A stretch of 64,000 bases of DNA from Mactromeris polynyma (taxonomy: Eukaryota; Mollusca; Bivalvia; Venerida; Mactridae), in contig JASFXZ010000052.1 of assembly GCA_032209605.1 (NCBI GenBank), forward strand, positions 62,001 through 126,000. The letters are read 5' to 3'. The translations under genes and the position numbers were made by a program. Of this stretch, positions 1-9,002 are shown piece after piece. A model generated the notes under the pieces. It saw nothing but the letters and a program-made list of their open reading frames with translations. It ran no database searches and was not told where the DNA came from. Each line of letters opens with the position of its first letter. Position 1 is the stretch's first letter.

Positions 1-111
1 ACTTTCAAATGCAATAAATTCAGGCTTGCAAGACTTTGTTTTACAAGAAATAAAAAAAGTGAGAGCATACAATTTATTATGGTCGATATAAAACCTTACA
101 TAAATGTTTAC

Positions 112-2008
112 CTTGTACGGTCCAGTAAATCCAGAACAATCCTGGTTTACCTTTTATTTTATCAAATCTACTGTCCTTTCCTTCCTTCAAAACTCTCGTG
201 AACAGGAATAGACCAAGTCTGAATGAAAGGTAGAAAAAGTAAGGAATATTAGACGGCTAAAATACAGTGAATCTCTCAGGAGCAACAACCTCTCTTCAAT
301 CTTCAACAACATTATCTCGTTTGAATGACCATGTTTGTTACTGAATACTCACCATTTATCATAACAGCAGAACCATGTTGTTATGTACACTGGTGTTATA
401 GCATATACAATTAAATATAGAAAAACGTATTATTATTTCAGTAACTTATTATAGCAAATAATACTGCATCCATCAGACTCATAGGGTGAATGCCACAACA
501 GATGCTTCAATATTATTTGCATGTAAATTCAGTGACTAAATGGAAAAATCATAAGTCCAATCACTTGCATGTACAAAGATTTACAGAATAGACATTGATA
601 GCAGAAATAAGCTACAAACCTGGCTGCCCATGCCATCACCAATCCAGTTTGAACTTTCTGTCGAGGAAAATATGTTCCACCCCATTTCAGACTCTGCCAT
701 GCCAAGTACAGAAATGTCCCCGAGCCTACAATTCAAAATAACATTCATGCATTTTACCAAGAAAAATGTTGGAATAAGGTAGGCCTACATACATTTTATC
801 ATAATATTTGAATTCGGATATGTAGACCTCAGATAGATACTTGCATGAACGTGTAATGTAATGAAGATGATAGCTTATCACACCGTCTAAATAGCTCATT
901 TGGTGGAGTGCAGGAAGTCATGGGTTCAATCCCTGACCATGCCATACCAAAGACATGAAAAATAGTACATATACCGGTAGTTCCCTTGTCAAGCACTCGG
1001 CATTTAAAAGGTAGTACTGGGAGATAAATAAGTCTGGGTATCTGTAACTGGATACTTTTGGTTGTAGCGCACAAGCCTTACTTGTTTATCATATTCGAAC
1101 ATGTATTGTAGTTGGTACGCTTCTGAACTAAAAATAATCAAATATGCAATACAATGTATGAGGTAAGACGCATTCTTTACTAATTACAGCAAATACACTT
1201 GTACAAATATATCACTGTCCTGCAAAATGGCCATTTTAAATCTGTATTAAATTAACTTTATAGTCTTAACCTGACCACGCAGCGCCAGTGTGTAAGCATC
1301 AGTTTTTGATGAAACGCTGTATATTATAGTTGGAAGTATAAGTTATATACGTTTACGTAAGATTCAGGGTCATCTCGGCCCACTTACAGTCTCGGCCCGG
1401 TCCGACTCAGCCCACTTACAGTCTCGGCCCGGTCCGACTTGGCCCACTTTTGATGTGCAATGAATAGCAAAATGGGCAAAGTTGTTCACATTATTGATGC
1501 GATATATATGAACATTTTAAGTGTTGATTTTTGATACAGTGATCGTTAATATTTAAGTTAAATGTAAGTTGAAAACATTACTGAATATTATCAGTGCATT
1601 GAAGATTCGCGGTACAGTTGAAATTTCCCCGTGAAATGTATATTGGTATCTGTTATAATAAAGTAGACCATATGAAATTTTTTAATATTTATTTCATAAT
1701 ATTGGTATAAATAACAAACAATACATAAATACCAGATAAAGCACAATACATAAATAATGAATACAGATAATGCACAGATAACAAATGACGAACAAACAAC
1801 TTTGCCTATTCATTGCACTTCAAAAGTGGGCCGAGTCGGACCGGGCCGAGTCGGACCGGGCCGAGATGACCCTTTACCTTACGTAATGCTTCGGTGCCTC
1901 ACCAGTTAGGTCATAAAATTTCTCCGTTTTCAGCGCTGCAGCGAGAGTCCACATAGCCCATTGCACGCCAAAATCAACCACAGCAGCTTTTCCAAATGCA
2001 TTCCCCAT
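112..2008 (-). CDS. DUF1295 / steroid 5-alpha-reductase-like membrane protein, 5' part (gene runs off left edge)
   Basis: Three coding exons are joined by clean GT-AG introns: 1903-2008 (ATG at 2008), 620-725 and 112-218. They give the first 106 residues, and the donor after 112 shows that the gene continues beyond the window. Visible landmarks are an N-terminal hydrophobic span with EKFYDLTGSGTFLYLAW, then FPRQKVQTGLVMAWAARLG, then TRVLKEGKDSRFDKIKG. The RQ..T.LV..WA.RLG block followed by D.R is typical of DUF1295 proteins, polytopic membrane proteins related to the C-terminal domain of steroid 5-alpha-reductases, whose substrate is mostly unknown. All phases match (1, then 2, then 1). Intron 1 carries a foldback element and a SINE. 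The catalytic C-terminal half lies outside the window, so enzymatic function is not asserted. Family call is fairly secure; no gene name is assigned. Confidence 0.85.
885..1070 (+). repeat. tRNA-derived SINE-like repeat
   Basis: The stretch contains an A-box-like segment (TAGCTCATTTGGTGGAGTG) and a B-box-like segment (GGGTTCAATCCC) at tRNA spacing, followed by a non-tRNA tail. A related, diverged copy in the opposite orientation is at about 23200-23375. It lies in intron 1 of the DUF1295 gene. It is not a functional tRNA because no acceptor stem closes around the boxes. Confidence 0.6.
1361..1878. mobile_element. Foldback/MITE-like DNA element A with reiterated arms
   Basis: The ends form an inverted repeat containing AGGGTCATCTCGGCCC on the left (about 1366) and its complement on the right (about 1858-1873). 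The left arm holds two copies of a unit with TCTCGGCCCGGTCCGACT; the right arm holds the complementary units. The inverted repeat extends inward through TTGCACATCA-like sequence to about 1480 and 1800. The element is flanked on both sides by the 8-bp word TTACGTAA (1353-1360 and 1879-1886), which fits a target-site duplication, though the word is itself palindromic. The AT-rich interior has no coding capacity. It sits in intron 1 of the DUF1295 gene. Confidence 0.75.
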
Positions 2009-2434
2009 GACACCATTTATATCGATCATTAAGCAGGTCAAAATTGCGGACTTCGTCCTCGGTTATCTCGAAATGTTTACATTCAGTTTTGGAATATAGC
2101 CGAAGAATCCGCATGATTGGTTATATATGTGCGAATAAATAATGTATAACATCGTTATCGTCATCATTCTATTCATCCATGTACGCCCCATCTAGTCTAA
2201 TCTGTTACTGTTACATTTTTGCAGTTGTGTGTTAAACTTGTGACTTGGAAAACTTGTAACACTTGAGTTTGGGAAGGAATAAAGTCTGATAGTCACGTAT
2301 CAACAGTTTTAACTGACCCACAGATGGTGACAAACTGTCATGAGTTCCCTCCCTTCATCCCTTCAACGATTATTGAGGTTTTACTGTAGATCACAATAAA
2401 CAAGTACTCTGTAGCATTGACATGAATATCTAGG

Positions 2435-2603
2435 TACAGTGAAACATCACTATAAGACCACCTCAATAATAAGATCACCTCAAAATAAAGAACACAATTT
2501 TCAAGTACAATTTCACGAACTTCTGCTCTTAATTCAGCCTCAATATTAAGACCACCTCAATAAGAGGTCCAAAGGGTGGTCTTATTATTGAGGTTTTACT
2601 GTA
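2435..2603. mobile_element. TA-flanked MITE with pogo/Tigger-like ends
   Basis: The left end TACAGTGAAACATCACTATA and the right end ATTGAGGTTTTACTGTA are imperfect inverted repeats, each with a terminal TA. The interior repeats 'taagaccacctca' phrases. Relatives occur at 26360-26462, 30951-31120, 41222-41669 and 55244-55421. The CAGTRAAACCTC-type terminus with a TA target is known from pogo/Tigger members of the Tc1/mariner superfamily. No transposase is present. Confidence 0.7.
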
Positions 2604-3099
2604 CATGCACATGTAATGTACAAATATTTTTTAACCAGCGCACCTAAGCACGACTGGTTTTAGTACTCGTACGGGTTTCGAATATGGCTACCCACGTTGG
2701 TGTTTGGTTAACACATCAACAATTAAGATGATGATAAACCCAAAATATAAAATAACACATCGGCATTATGCTTGGTTTGTATAGAAAATATTCTTATCTT
2801 AGTATATATTTATAAAGAAAAATTGTATTGGATTTCAGAAATGTTGATTTTATTAGTATGTGCGTATGAATCTAGTGTTGGTCATGACGTCACAGCTTGG
2901 AAAGCCGAGTCCTTATTAGTGTCTCACTCGCCGATGCAAGAAAAATCAATGGTAAGTGTCTGTTCTATTTAGTTAGTCTGGTATTTTATATTATACATGT
3001 GGGTGATTAAAGGGTTATAGCCTAGGATAATGATCGCATTTTATTGATATATTTGTTGTAAAGCGAAGGCGGAAAATATCATTTCATCGTCGAAAATAT

Positions 3100-3370
3100 A
3101 CGATACGGAGGTCATTAATTGCACACTGTTTAAGCAGGCACACCATGTATACAAATGCTAGTTTGTAATGGGGCTTTAAGATCACATAAACAGCAAGTGC
3201 CCGTAACTTAAAGTGACTTTTCCAGCTATAAGGGTGGAGGAAGACCCCAAGTAGACACCTGGGTAGAATCACCAACCTTAGGTAACCTAGCTGGATAGCT
3301 TCATTACTAACAAATTCTACATACTGGGTGGAATTCAAACCCAGTGGTGTTTTGACGTAAACAAAACTAA
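3100..3370 (-). repeat. SINE-like dispersed repeat, minus strand
   Basis: Read on the minus strand, the segment has a B-box-like GGGTTTGAATTCC near 3328-3344. It shares phrases such as 'cacataaacagcaag', 'agctat..gggtggaggaag' and 'cacc(ca/tg)ggt' with a second copy at about 45505-45770. These are two diverged members of one family. Boundaries are approximate. Confidence 0.5.
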
Positions 3371-4284
3371 TCAATCAAATTCAAGGCACCTTAAAGGAAT
3401 CCTTAAATTTTACTTAAATAACAAACATTACAATCACAAGTAAATATTTATTCTGTAAACAGAGGAGGCATTAATGATTCATTCTTAACAACAAACATTT
3501 CAAAACCTGTTAGAATTTGCGCCACAAAACTCAAGATAATGGAAACACAGAAATCATCTAAACAATTAAAGCTATGCAATAATTCAACTGAAGATACAAT
3601 CAACATTTATAATTTCTCCTCAGTGTGTTAATATAAAGTCTAAACTCAACCTTTGTCTTCAGTATAATCTCATCATTGCAGAATTATCACGTATATAACA
3701 TTCAGAAATGGCAGGAACATATCAGTGTTATATGTCAACTCTCACAATAATTAATATATAATCAAAACTAAACTGCATTGTTAAATGGGCTTTTGTTTAA
3801 TTCTTTCATACAAATGCTTTTGCTAGATGTAAAAAGATTCGAGTATTAATATTCAAAACTACAAACTGTTAGAAAGTTACATTAAACAATGTAATGGGCA
3901 CACATGTGCTAGGTAAGTACATATACATGTTTTCTATCAACAAACTCACAGAAAAAACTTTGAAATAGAAATTCATTGCATAAAAATGACATGTAAAACA
4001 TGTAAAAATGGTAAGATTAAGAGATTCGTTCTAACTCACAAGACCCAATACAAAAGCATGAAAATTGAATTTGTTTAAAAAACACCTTACTATCCATTAA
4101 ACAAACACATTACAGCAAGAAGACGGAGAAAACAAGGGTAAATCTATGTGCCCCCTTCCCCAAAAGTGTGGGGCACAAATAATAGCTCATTTGGCAGCCA
4201 AACATTAACAAATTCAAACACTCTAGAGAATCTGTCATTGACAGATCAAAATTGAAAATTGTACAGTATGATCATACATTTGTA

Positions 4285-4290
4285 TTTATT
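4285..4290 (-). terminator. Candidate poly(A) signal for the ankyrin-SOCS gene
   Basis: AATAAA on the minus strand, in a cluster of overlapping signals about 925 nt past the stop codon at 5215. A further candidate is at 3447-3452. Which site is used cannot be told from the sequence. Confidence 0.3.
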
Positions 4291-4642
4291 ATTTATACAA
4301 GAATAAATATGCAACCAGGAACACAACATTGATTACTTCATTAAGTTGCATGTATTAACCAATCAGAACAGATGACTGTAAAGCCCTTTTAATACAAAAT
4401 GTTGGTTTAAAAGTGATGCTAATGACAAGAATCTGATTTGTGAATGACCAGCATGAACATTTGAATGGAAACTGGGACAAAATACCCTATGCTAACTACT
4501 CAGTACTGTCTTAACAGATTGGAATAGAAAGAATATGCCTCAAATATAAGAACATCCAATCACCAATACCATAGGTATTAAAACAATATCAAGAAGACCT
4601 TATGGCATAGGTACCTTAATTCACAAATGGAACACAATGCCT

Positions 4643-4822
4643 TACAGTGCAACCTTTTCAGAGTGACCCTCTCTAGAGCAACAACCCTTCTTCAACAAAA
4701 GTATCAAGGTTTCCTATAATAATAATTGACCATTAACTTAGCCTCTTTAGAGCAACAACCACTAGACAACAGTCATTGTTCTCATCTCCATAAGGGTGTG
4801 GCTCTGGCAGGGTTACAATGTA
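4643..4822. mobile_element. TA-flanked MITE in the ankyrin-SOCS 3' flank
   Basis: The ends TACAGTGCAACC and GGTTACAATGTA are inverted repeats with terminal TA. The interior holds 'agagcaacaacc' phrases that recur in an element at 41991-42168 and in a fragment near 265-310. This is a second pogo-like MITE family. Confidence 0.6.
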
Positions 4823-5214
4823 GTAGGAAATATTAAAAATATGGTATGGCACAAGCCATTTTTCCTGTCCTTCTAGAACACAGGTAGTTAATGTTATAAT
4901 GTTATTATGTTATAATGATTCAAACAAAATGAAGTTACACAGCTTCAGTTATACACTGGCACACAATACAACAATATATGATATGCATCATATCAGGTCC
5001 TGTGATTGGTTAATATGGAATGAGGTAATTGATATAAAGTTAACAAACATCAATTTTAATAAGTATAAACGTTTTTAAGATTTCAATTAAATATTTTAGT
5101 TGCAAGTATGAATGCACATATAGTAATGTAATACTGTCCATTAGACGTATATTTAATTTGTATGTGTTTAAAATGCATTATCAATCATGCATAATTGATT
5201 TACATCAGAATCGC

Positions 5215-6057
5215 TTATATCGCGTAATTCAACTCGTTCATGCTAATAAATTCTCTTAGAAGCAGTGGTAATTCAATCTGTTTCATCTTTTGTAAGAACT
5301 GAGGTTTCAACAACTCGCGTATACTGACCCGACATTGTTGCTTCAGATATATTGGTCGAACTTCAAACTTCAAATTCTCCTCGACGGTCTTATAGTACTG
5401 ACTCAAAGTGTATGACTGATATATTGCCATTTGTTCAAACTTGGCCCCACCCAATATTAACATTTTTGAAACGTCAAAGTTACTTTGTAGAAGAGCTACA
5501 AGCAAGGGAGATAATCTGTTTCCATTAACAAAACCTGCAGTGTTAACATTGCAGTTATTCATAATTAAAATTTTCACGCAATCTAGCAGATTTCTCTGTA
5601 CAGCATGAAGCAATGGGGTCTTATAAAGATAGTCTTGTACATCCAGATTAGCTTCAGCATCGATTAAACATTGTACGAGTCTACTGTCGCCTTTTATGAT
5701 GGCAGCGTGTAAGGCTGTCTGCTTTCTTTTCATCGAACAATGATTTACATTCACACCACAACTAATGAGAAAGTTGATGATTTCTATACTACCAGAAAAA
5801 ATTGTTGACCACAACAATGGCGTAAAACCTCCCCAGACTTCAGAATTCGGGTCAGCCCCATTTTCTATAAGCAATACAACTAAAGAAAGGCTTCCAAGCC
5901 TGGCTGCCCAACAAAGGCTGGAGTTCAGTGTAAACTGGTTTTGTCCAGCTTCAACCAGTTGTTTAACAAGTCCCACATTGTTTTCCTGCACAGCCAAGAT
6001 CATTCTTATATTATCCGACATCTGTTCCATCTTTATGCTGATGTTCACAATCTTCAT
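5215..6057 (-). CDS. Ankyrin-repeat protein with C-terminal SOCS box (ASB-like), 280 aa
   Basis: A single open frame encodes 280 residues. From about residue 20 to 205 there are some five to six ankyrin repeats; hallmark pieces include LIENGADPNSEVWGGFTPLL, TALHAAIIKGDSRLVQCLID and KTPLLHAVQRNLLDCVKILI. The last ~40 residues form a SOCS box: CRVSIRELLKP followed by ELPLLLREFI, matching the elongin-BC box (L...CR..IR..L) and the LPLP-like element. ASB proteins act as substrate receptors of elongin-BC/cullin-5 ubiquitin ligases; a cytosolic role here is inferred. The gene is intronless in its coding part. Four in-frame ATGs lie within the first 19 codons, so the exact start is uncertain. The stop of the LYR-protein gene is only 184 nt upstream on the same strand. 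Confidence 0.9.
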   Translation of the reverse strand: MKIVNISIKMEQMSDNIRMILAVQENNVGLVKQLVEAGQNQFTLNSSLCWAARLGSLSLVVLLIENGADPNSEVWGGFTPLLWSTIFSGSIEIINFLISCGVNVNHCSMKRKQTALHAAIIKGDSRLVQCLIDAEANLDVQDYLYKTPLLHAVQRNLLDCVKILIMNNCNVNTAGFVNGNRLSPLLVALLQSNFDVSKMLILGGAKFEQMAIYQSYTLSQYYKTVEENLKFEVRPIYLKQQCRVSIRELLKPQFLQKMKQIELPLLLREFISMNELNYAI

Positions 6058-6189
6058 ACAAGGTGTTTACTTCAGTTCAACCTAGTAATTGCATACAGTC
6101 AATAGGCTATCACAGTTAAAATTTCGATAGTCCTTTAGCCAGAATTTAGTAAACAACTTGAACACGAATGCCAACAGAAAAAGTGCCAG

Positions 6190-6195
6190 TTTATT
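6190..6195 (-). terminator. Candidate poly(A) signal between the LYR gene and the ankyrin-SOCS ORF
   Basis: AATAAA on the minus strand about 45 nt after the LYR-protein stop codon (6242-6244). If used, it would end that transcript before the ankyrin-SOCS reading frame. The match is to the canonical hexamer only. Confidence 0.4.
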
Positions 6196-6241
6196 CTGTT
6201 CACATGGAAGTAAATATTACAATTTTGTCCATACTCTGCTT

Positions 6242-7770
6242 CTATTTAACTCTGTCATTCTTCAAGAATGCCTCTGCTTTCTGAAATAGAAATTGCTTGA
6301 ATGTCACATTCTCAGTCATACAGAACTTTAATTTACTAAACATTACACCTAATCAACAAGGGTGCCACTCAAATCAATTTCAAAATTCCCCAACTTTTCC
6401 CTGGCATTACCTAATTACCATTTCCCCCATTTTTCATGAACAAAAATCAAGTCAACAGAACATATTTTAAGCCCCTCCCCCCCCCCCCCCCAACTCCCCT
6501 TATAGCTCTCTTAATCCCTAATTTTAATTCCACATCATTTATTTTACCACAGTGAAATTTAATACTTCCAAGTTCTCAGATAATTTTGTCGAATGTGAAT
6601 TGGTACTTGTTTTCAAAATTCTTCATAGATCATAACTTTTTATTATCGTTAAGGCATATACATGTATCAACAGAATAAAATGCCTAGAAAAGTTTATGTA
6701 GGGATCATAAAGACTGCCATGGCCATAATAAATTATTTATAACATTTCCAGACTTCCAGATAGCTTCTAAACTTTCCCTGACATGAAGCAAGATTCCCTG
6801 ACTTTCCCCTGGCTTTGAAGTTTACATGACTTCCAATTGATGTTTGACATCACAACATGAGCACACATTTGTCTCACTCGCACATGTGTATTGCACATGT
6901 ATACATTCAGTCTTTTTAATTACTTTGTAGGGTACCAGTAATTAAAATAAAACATCTTTCTATTAACTTTCATATGAAATTCCAATTAATGTAAAATGCT
7001 GCATCAGCAATACTGTTGAGCACTCATAAAACTGGGCCATCAAGCAAATAGTGCATAATACATGCATGTATACATTGAATATTAATTGCAAACGCTAATT
7101 GCAAATATTGGAGTGTCGAAAATTCCAAGGTAAATTGAGGATATAAAATCTGCAAATTTTCATCTGCAAGGGCAAAGACAAGGGTTGTTGGATGTGTACC
7201 CGCACAATCTAGGGCGTTCAGGGACATGCTCCCCTGGAAATTTCATTCTCTAGTATGTTTGTGGAGCAATCTGGAGACATAGTCGAATTCAGTGAATGAG
7301 TGATAGATATTTTTCTCTCACAGAGCGCACATAATGCTGAACGTTATTGCATTATTGGACATTTTCCTTCAATTTCGAGAACCCAGTGTCTGCAAGAGTT
7401 ACTGTGTACTTGGTGTTCAGGTAGCTACATGCCTAATAGGATTTTAAATTCAAATGAAAGCATTTGCATTTTGTTTAATGACATAGTTGTCACAAAAGTT
7501 TGCCATCAACAACACACAATAACATTGACAAGCAACTCAATGTTCTCAAACTTAATAGCAAATTAATGTCACACACAATCACAAAAGAGCAAAATTCATC
7601 GGACAAACCTGGATGGCAAATTCAATGTCTGCCTTCGATGTTAAGGTTCTGTTTTTCTCAAATTCATCTCTAACTCGTCTAAAGAAGAAGTCTCTGTCAG
7701 TGAGCTGCAAAGATCTTCCCTTCCTTAACATCAGCCGATATAGACACAAAACATGGTGACTTCCTTGCAT
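6242..7770 (-). CDS. LYR-motif mitochondrial microprotein, MIEF1-MP (AltMiD51)-like, 66 aa
   Basis: Exon 1 is 7609-7770 (ATG at 7770, donor CAG|GTTTGT). Exon 2 is 6242-6280 (acceptor TATTTCAG, stop TAG). Together they make 66 residues. The N-terminus has the LYR tripeptide in HHVLCLYRLMLRKGR, then LTDRDFFFRRVRDEFEKNR, then QKAEAFLKNDRVK. The sequence VL.LYR..LR.GR.L..TDRDF.F...R.EF.KN is the pattern of the vertebrate MIEF1 microprotein, a Complex1_LYR protein linked to mitochondrial ribosome large-subunit assembly. In vertebrates it is an upstream ORF in the MIEF1 mRNA; no MiD49/51 frame is visible here. A TTTTCTTGTAG acceptor 11 nt before the ATG implies a non-coding first exon further up. 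The intron holds diverged repeats and a poly-C run near 6476-6491. Confidence 0.87.
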
Positions 7771-7783
7771 CCCTTAGGTTTCT

Positions 7784-9002
7784 ACAAGAAAATTAAAATC
7801 AAATTAAAAACATACAAAATATGTAAGACAATCTCACTGCAGCTGCCCTCTATAGAGCGATAACCTCTCAATTACAACAGAAGCAGCTTTTCCTGAACTA
7901 CAAATTTATTATCAATATAACCTCTATAAAGCAATGATATCCCAACAACAGTCAGTGTATTGCTCTTGAGATGAAGCACTGTACAATATCAGCGATACAA
8001 CTTCCATCAGAAATCTACTTGTGTTCAATGCATCTAAACTATCCTTAGCTTAACGCAGGAATTATCTCAATAAGATAATTCATTTCACAAGCCTAAGTAT
8101 ATCTTGAATTATCCTCAACGTGACAAAGTTAGCATTGTTTAGACACCCATTATCAGCTGCAACGAAATACATGCACGTGGGAGTCAATAAGAGACGGGAG
8201 TCAGTAAAAATGCCCAGTAAGTGAGTAAACTTAAGCATTATCACCCGGCTACTTTTCTTGTATGAATGATCATAATGAAGAGTTCTCCACAGATTCCCAC
8301 CTACGTTACAGAAACCTGAAATAGTGTTAGCCACTTTGTACAGTGATTTAGGGGTAAGTGGGTAATACCGAACAAAATATTAAGAACTCAACAATAAAAA
8401 CAAATTATATAATGCTGATAAAACATGTGTACTGTTTGCTGCTATTTTGCGTTACTTCTGGTTTCGCAGTTTTTGGACAACAACTTTGAAACAATATTAA
8501 TAATAATAGGACAAAAAAATACAGAAAAAATAAATATTGACAGCATTAATTAACCGTAAAAGATTTGAAAGAAACTGAACACAAAAGTCAAAAGAAAATC
8601 AAAGTAAGAATTTCTCCCATACAATTATTTTGTTAGTGTCGTGAAAATACAATCAAACAGTATACCCATTCAAATTTCAATGCTTATTCATAAATTCACA
8701 TAATGCACAAGCCACAACACGAGCATATCTGACAAAGTGACATTGAGTGACAGAAAAGCTCTTTGACATTGATCTTTTTGTACCTGTGGCTATACTATCA
8801 TGAAATCAACAAACTAGGGGTGTGTGGTTGTTATGTCAATAAATAGAATCAAATGGCAGTATACAATTACAACATGCACACGAACTATTATGGTTGACAG
8901 CTGGCGACCTACCTCGTTTGTTTATATCTGCGCAATATTTCGAACACTTCCTCGTGAGAGCTACTTTCACAACGTGGCGTTTACACGCACCGCCACCGGA
9001 CT
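7784..9002. promoter_or_regulatory. Head-to-head spacer between the LYR gene and the acid phosphatase gene
   Basis: The two genes diverge here, with start codons 1232 nt apart. A possible donor for a non-coding minus-strand first exon is GAG|GTAGGT near 8911-8916, which would put both transcription starts within about 100 bp. The rest is AT-rich, with a fragment of 'tctatagagcgataacctct' MITE sequence near 7850. No TATA box or specific factor site stands out. Confidence 0.35.

Larger units (their letters stand above)
2009..4284. other. Spacer upstream of the DUF1295 gene, no recognised gene
   Basis: This stretch includes the promoter side of the minus-strand DUF1295 gene just above 2008 and the distal downstream flank of the ankyrin-SOCS gene. 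I see a TA-flanked MITE (2435-2603), a minus-strand SINE-like repeat (about 3100-3370), a partial copy of the CACAGGAG palindromic MITE near 2336-2366, and otherwise AT-rich sequence. The open frame at 2772-2972 ends near a GTAAGT, but nothing downstream on that strand continues it. Confidence 0.5.

Noticed and set aside
885..930. Possible tRNA gene (A- and B-box-like sequence)
   Set aside because: No acceptor or anticodon stem can be formed; a second diverged copy shows it is a SINE. The same holds for the boxes at 14142, 16739 and 57838.
2772..2972. 66-codon plus-strand frame ending near a GTAAGT donor
   Set aside because: No continuing exon on that strand before the acid phosphatase gene and no family resemblance.
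3084..3374. 96-codon minus-strand frame
   Set aside because: It coincides with a SINE-like repeat also found at 45505-45770.
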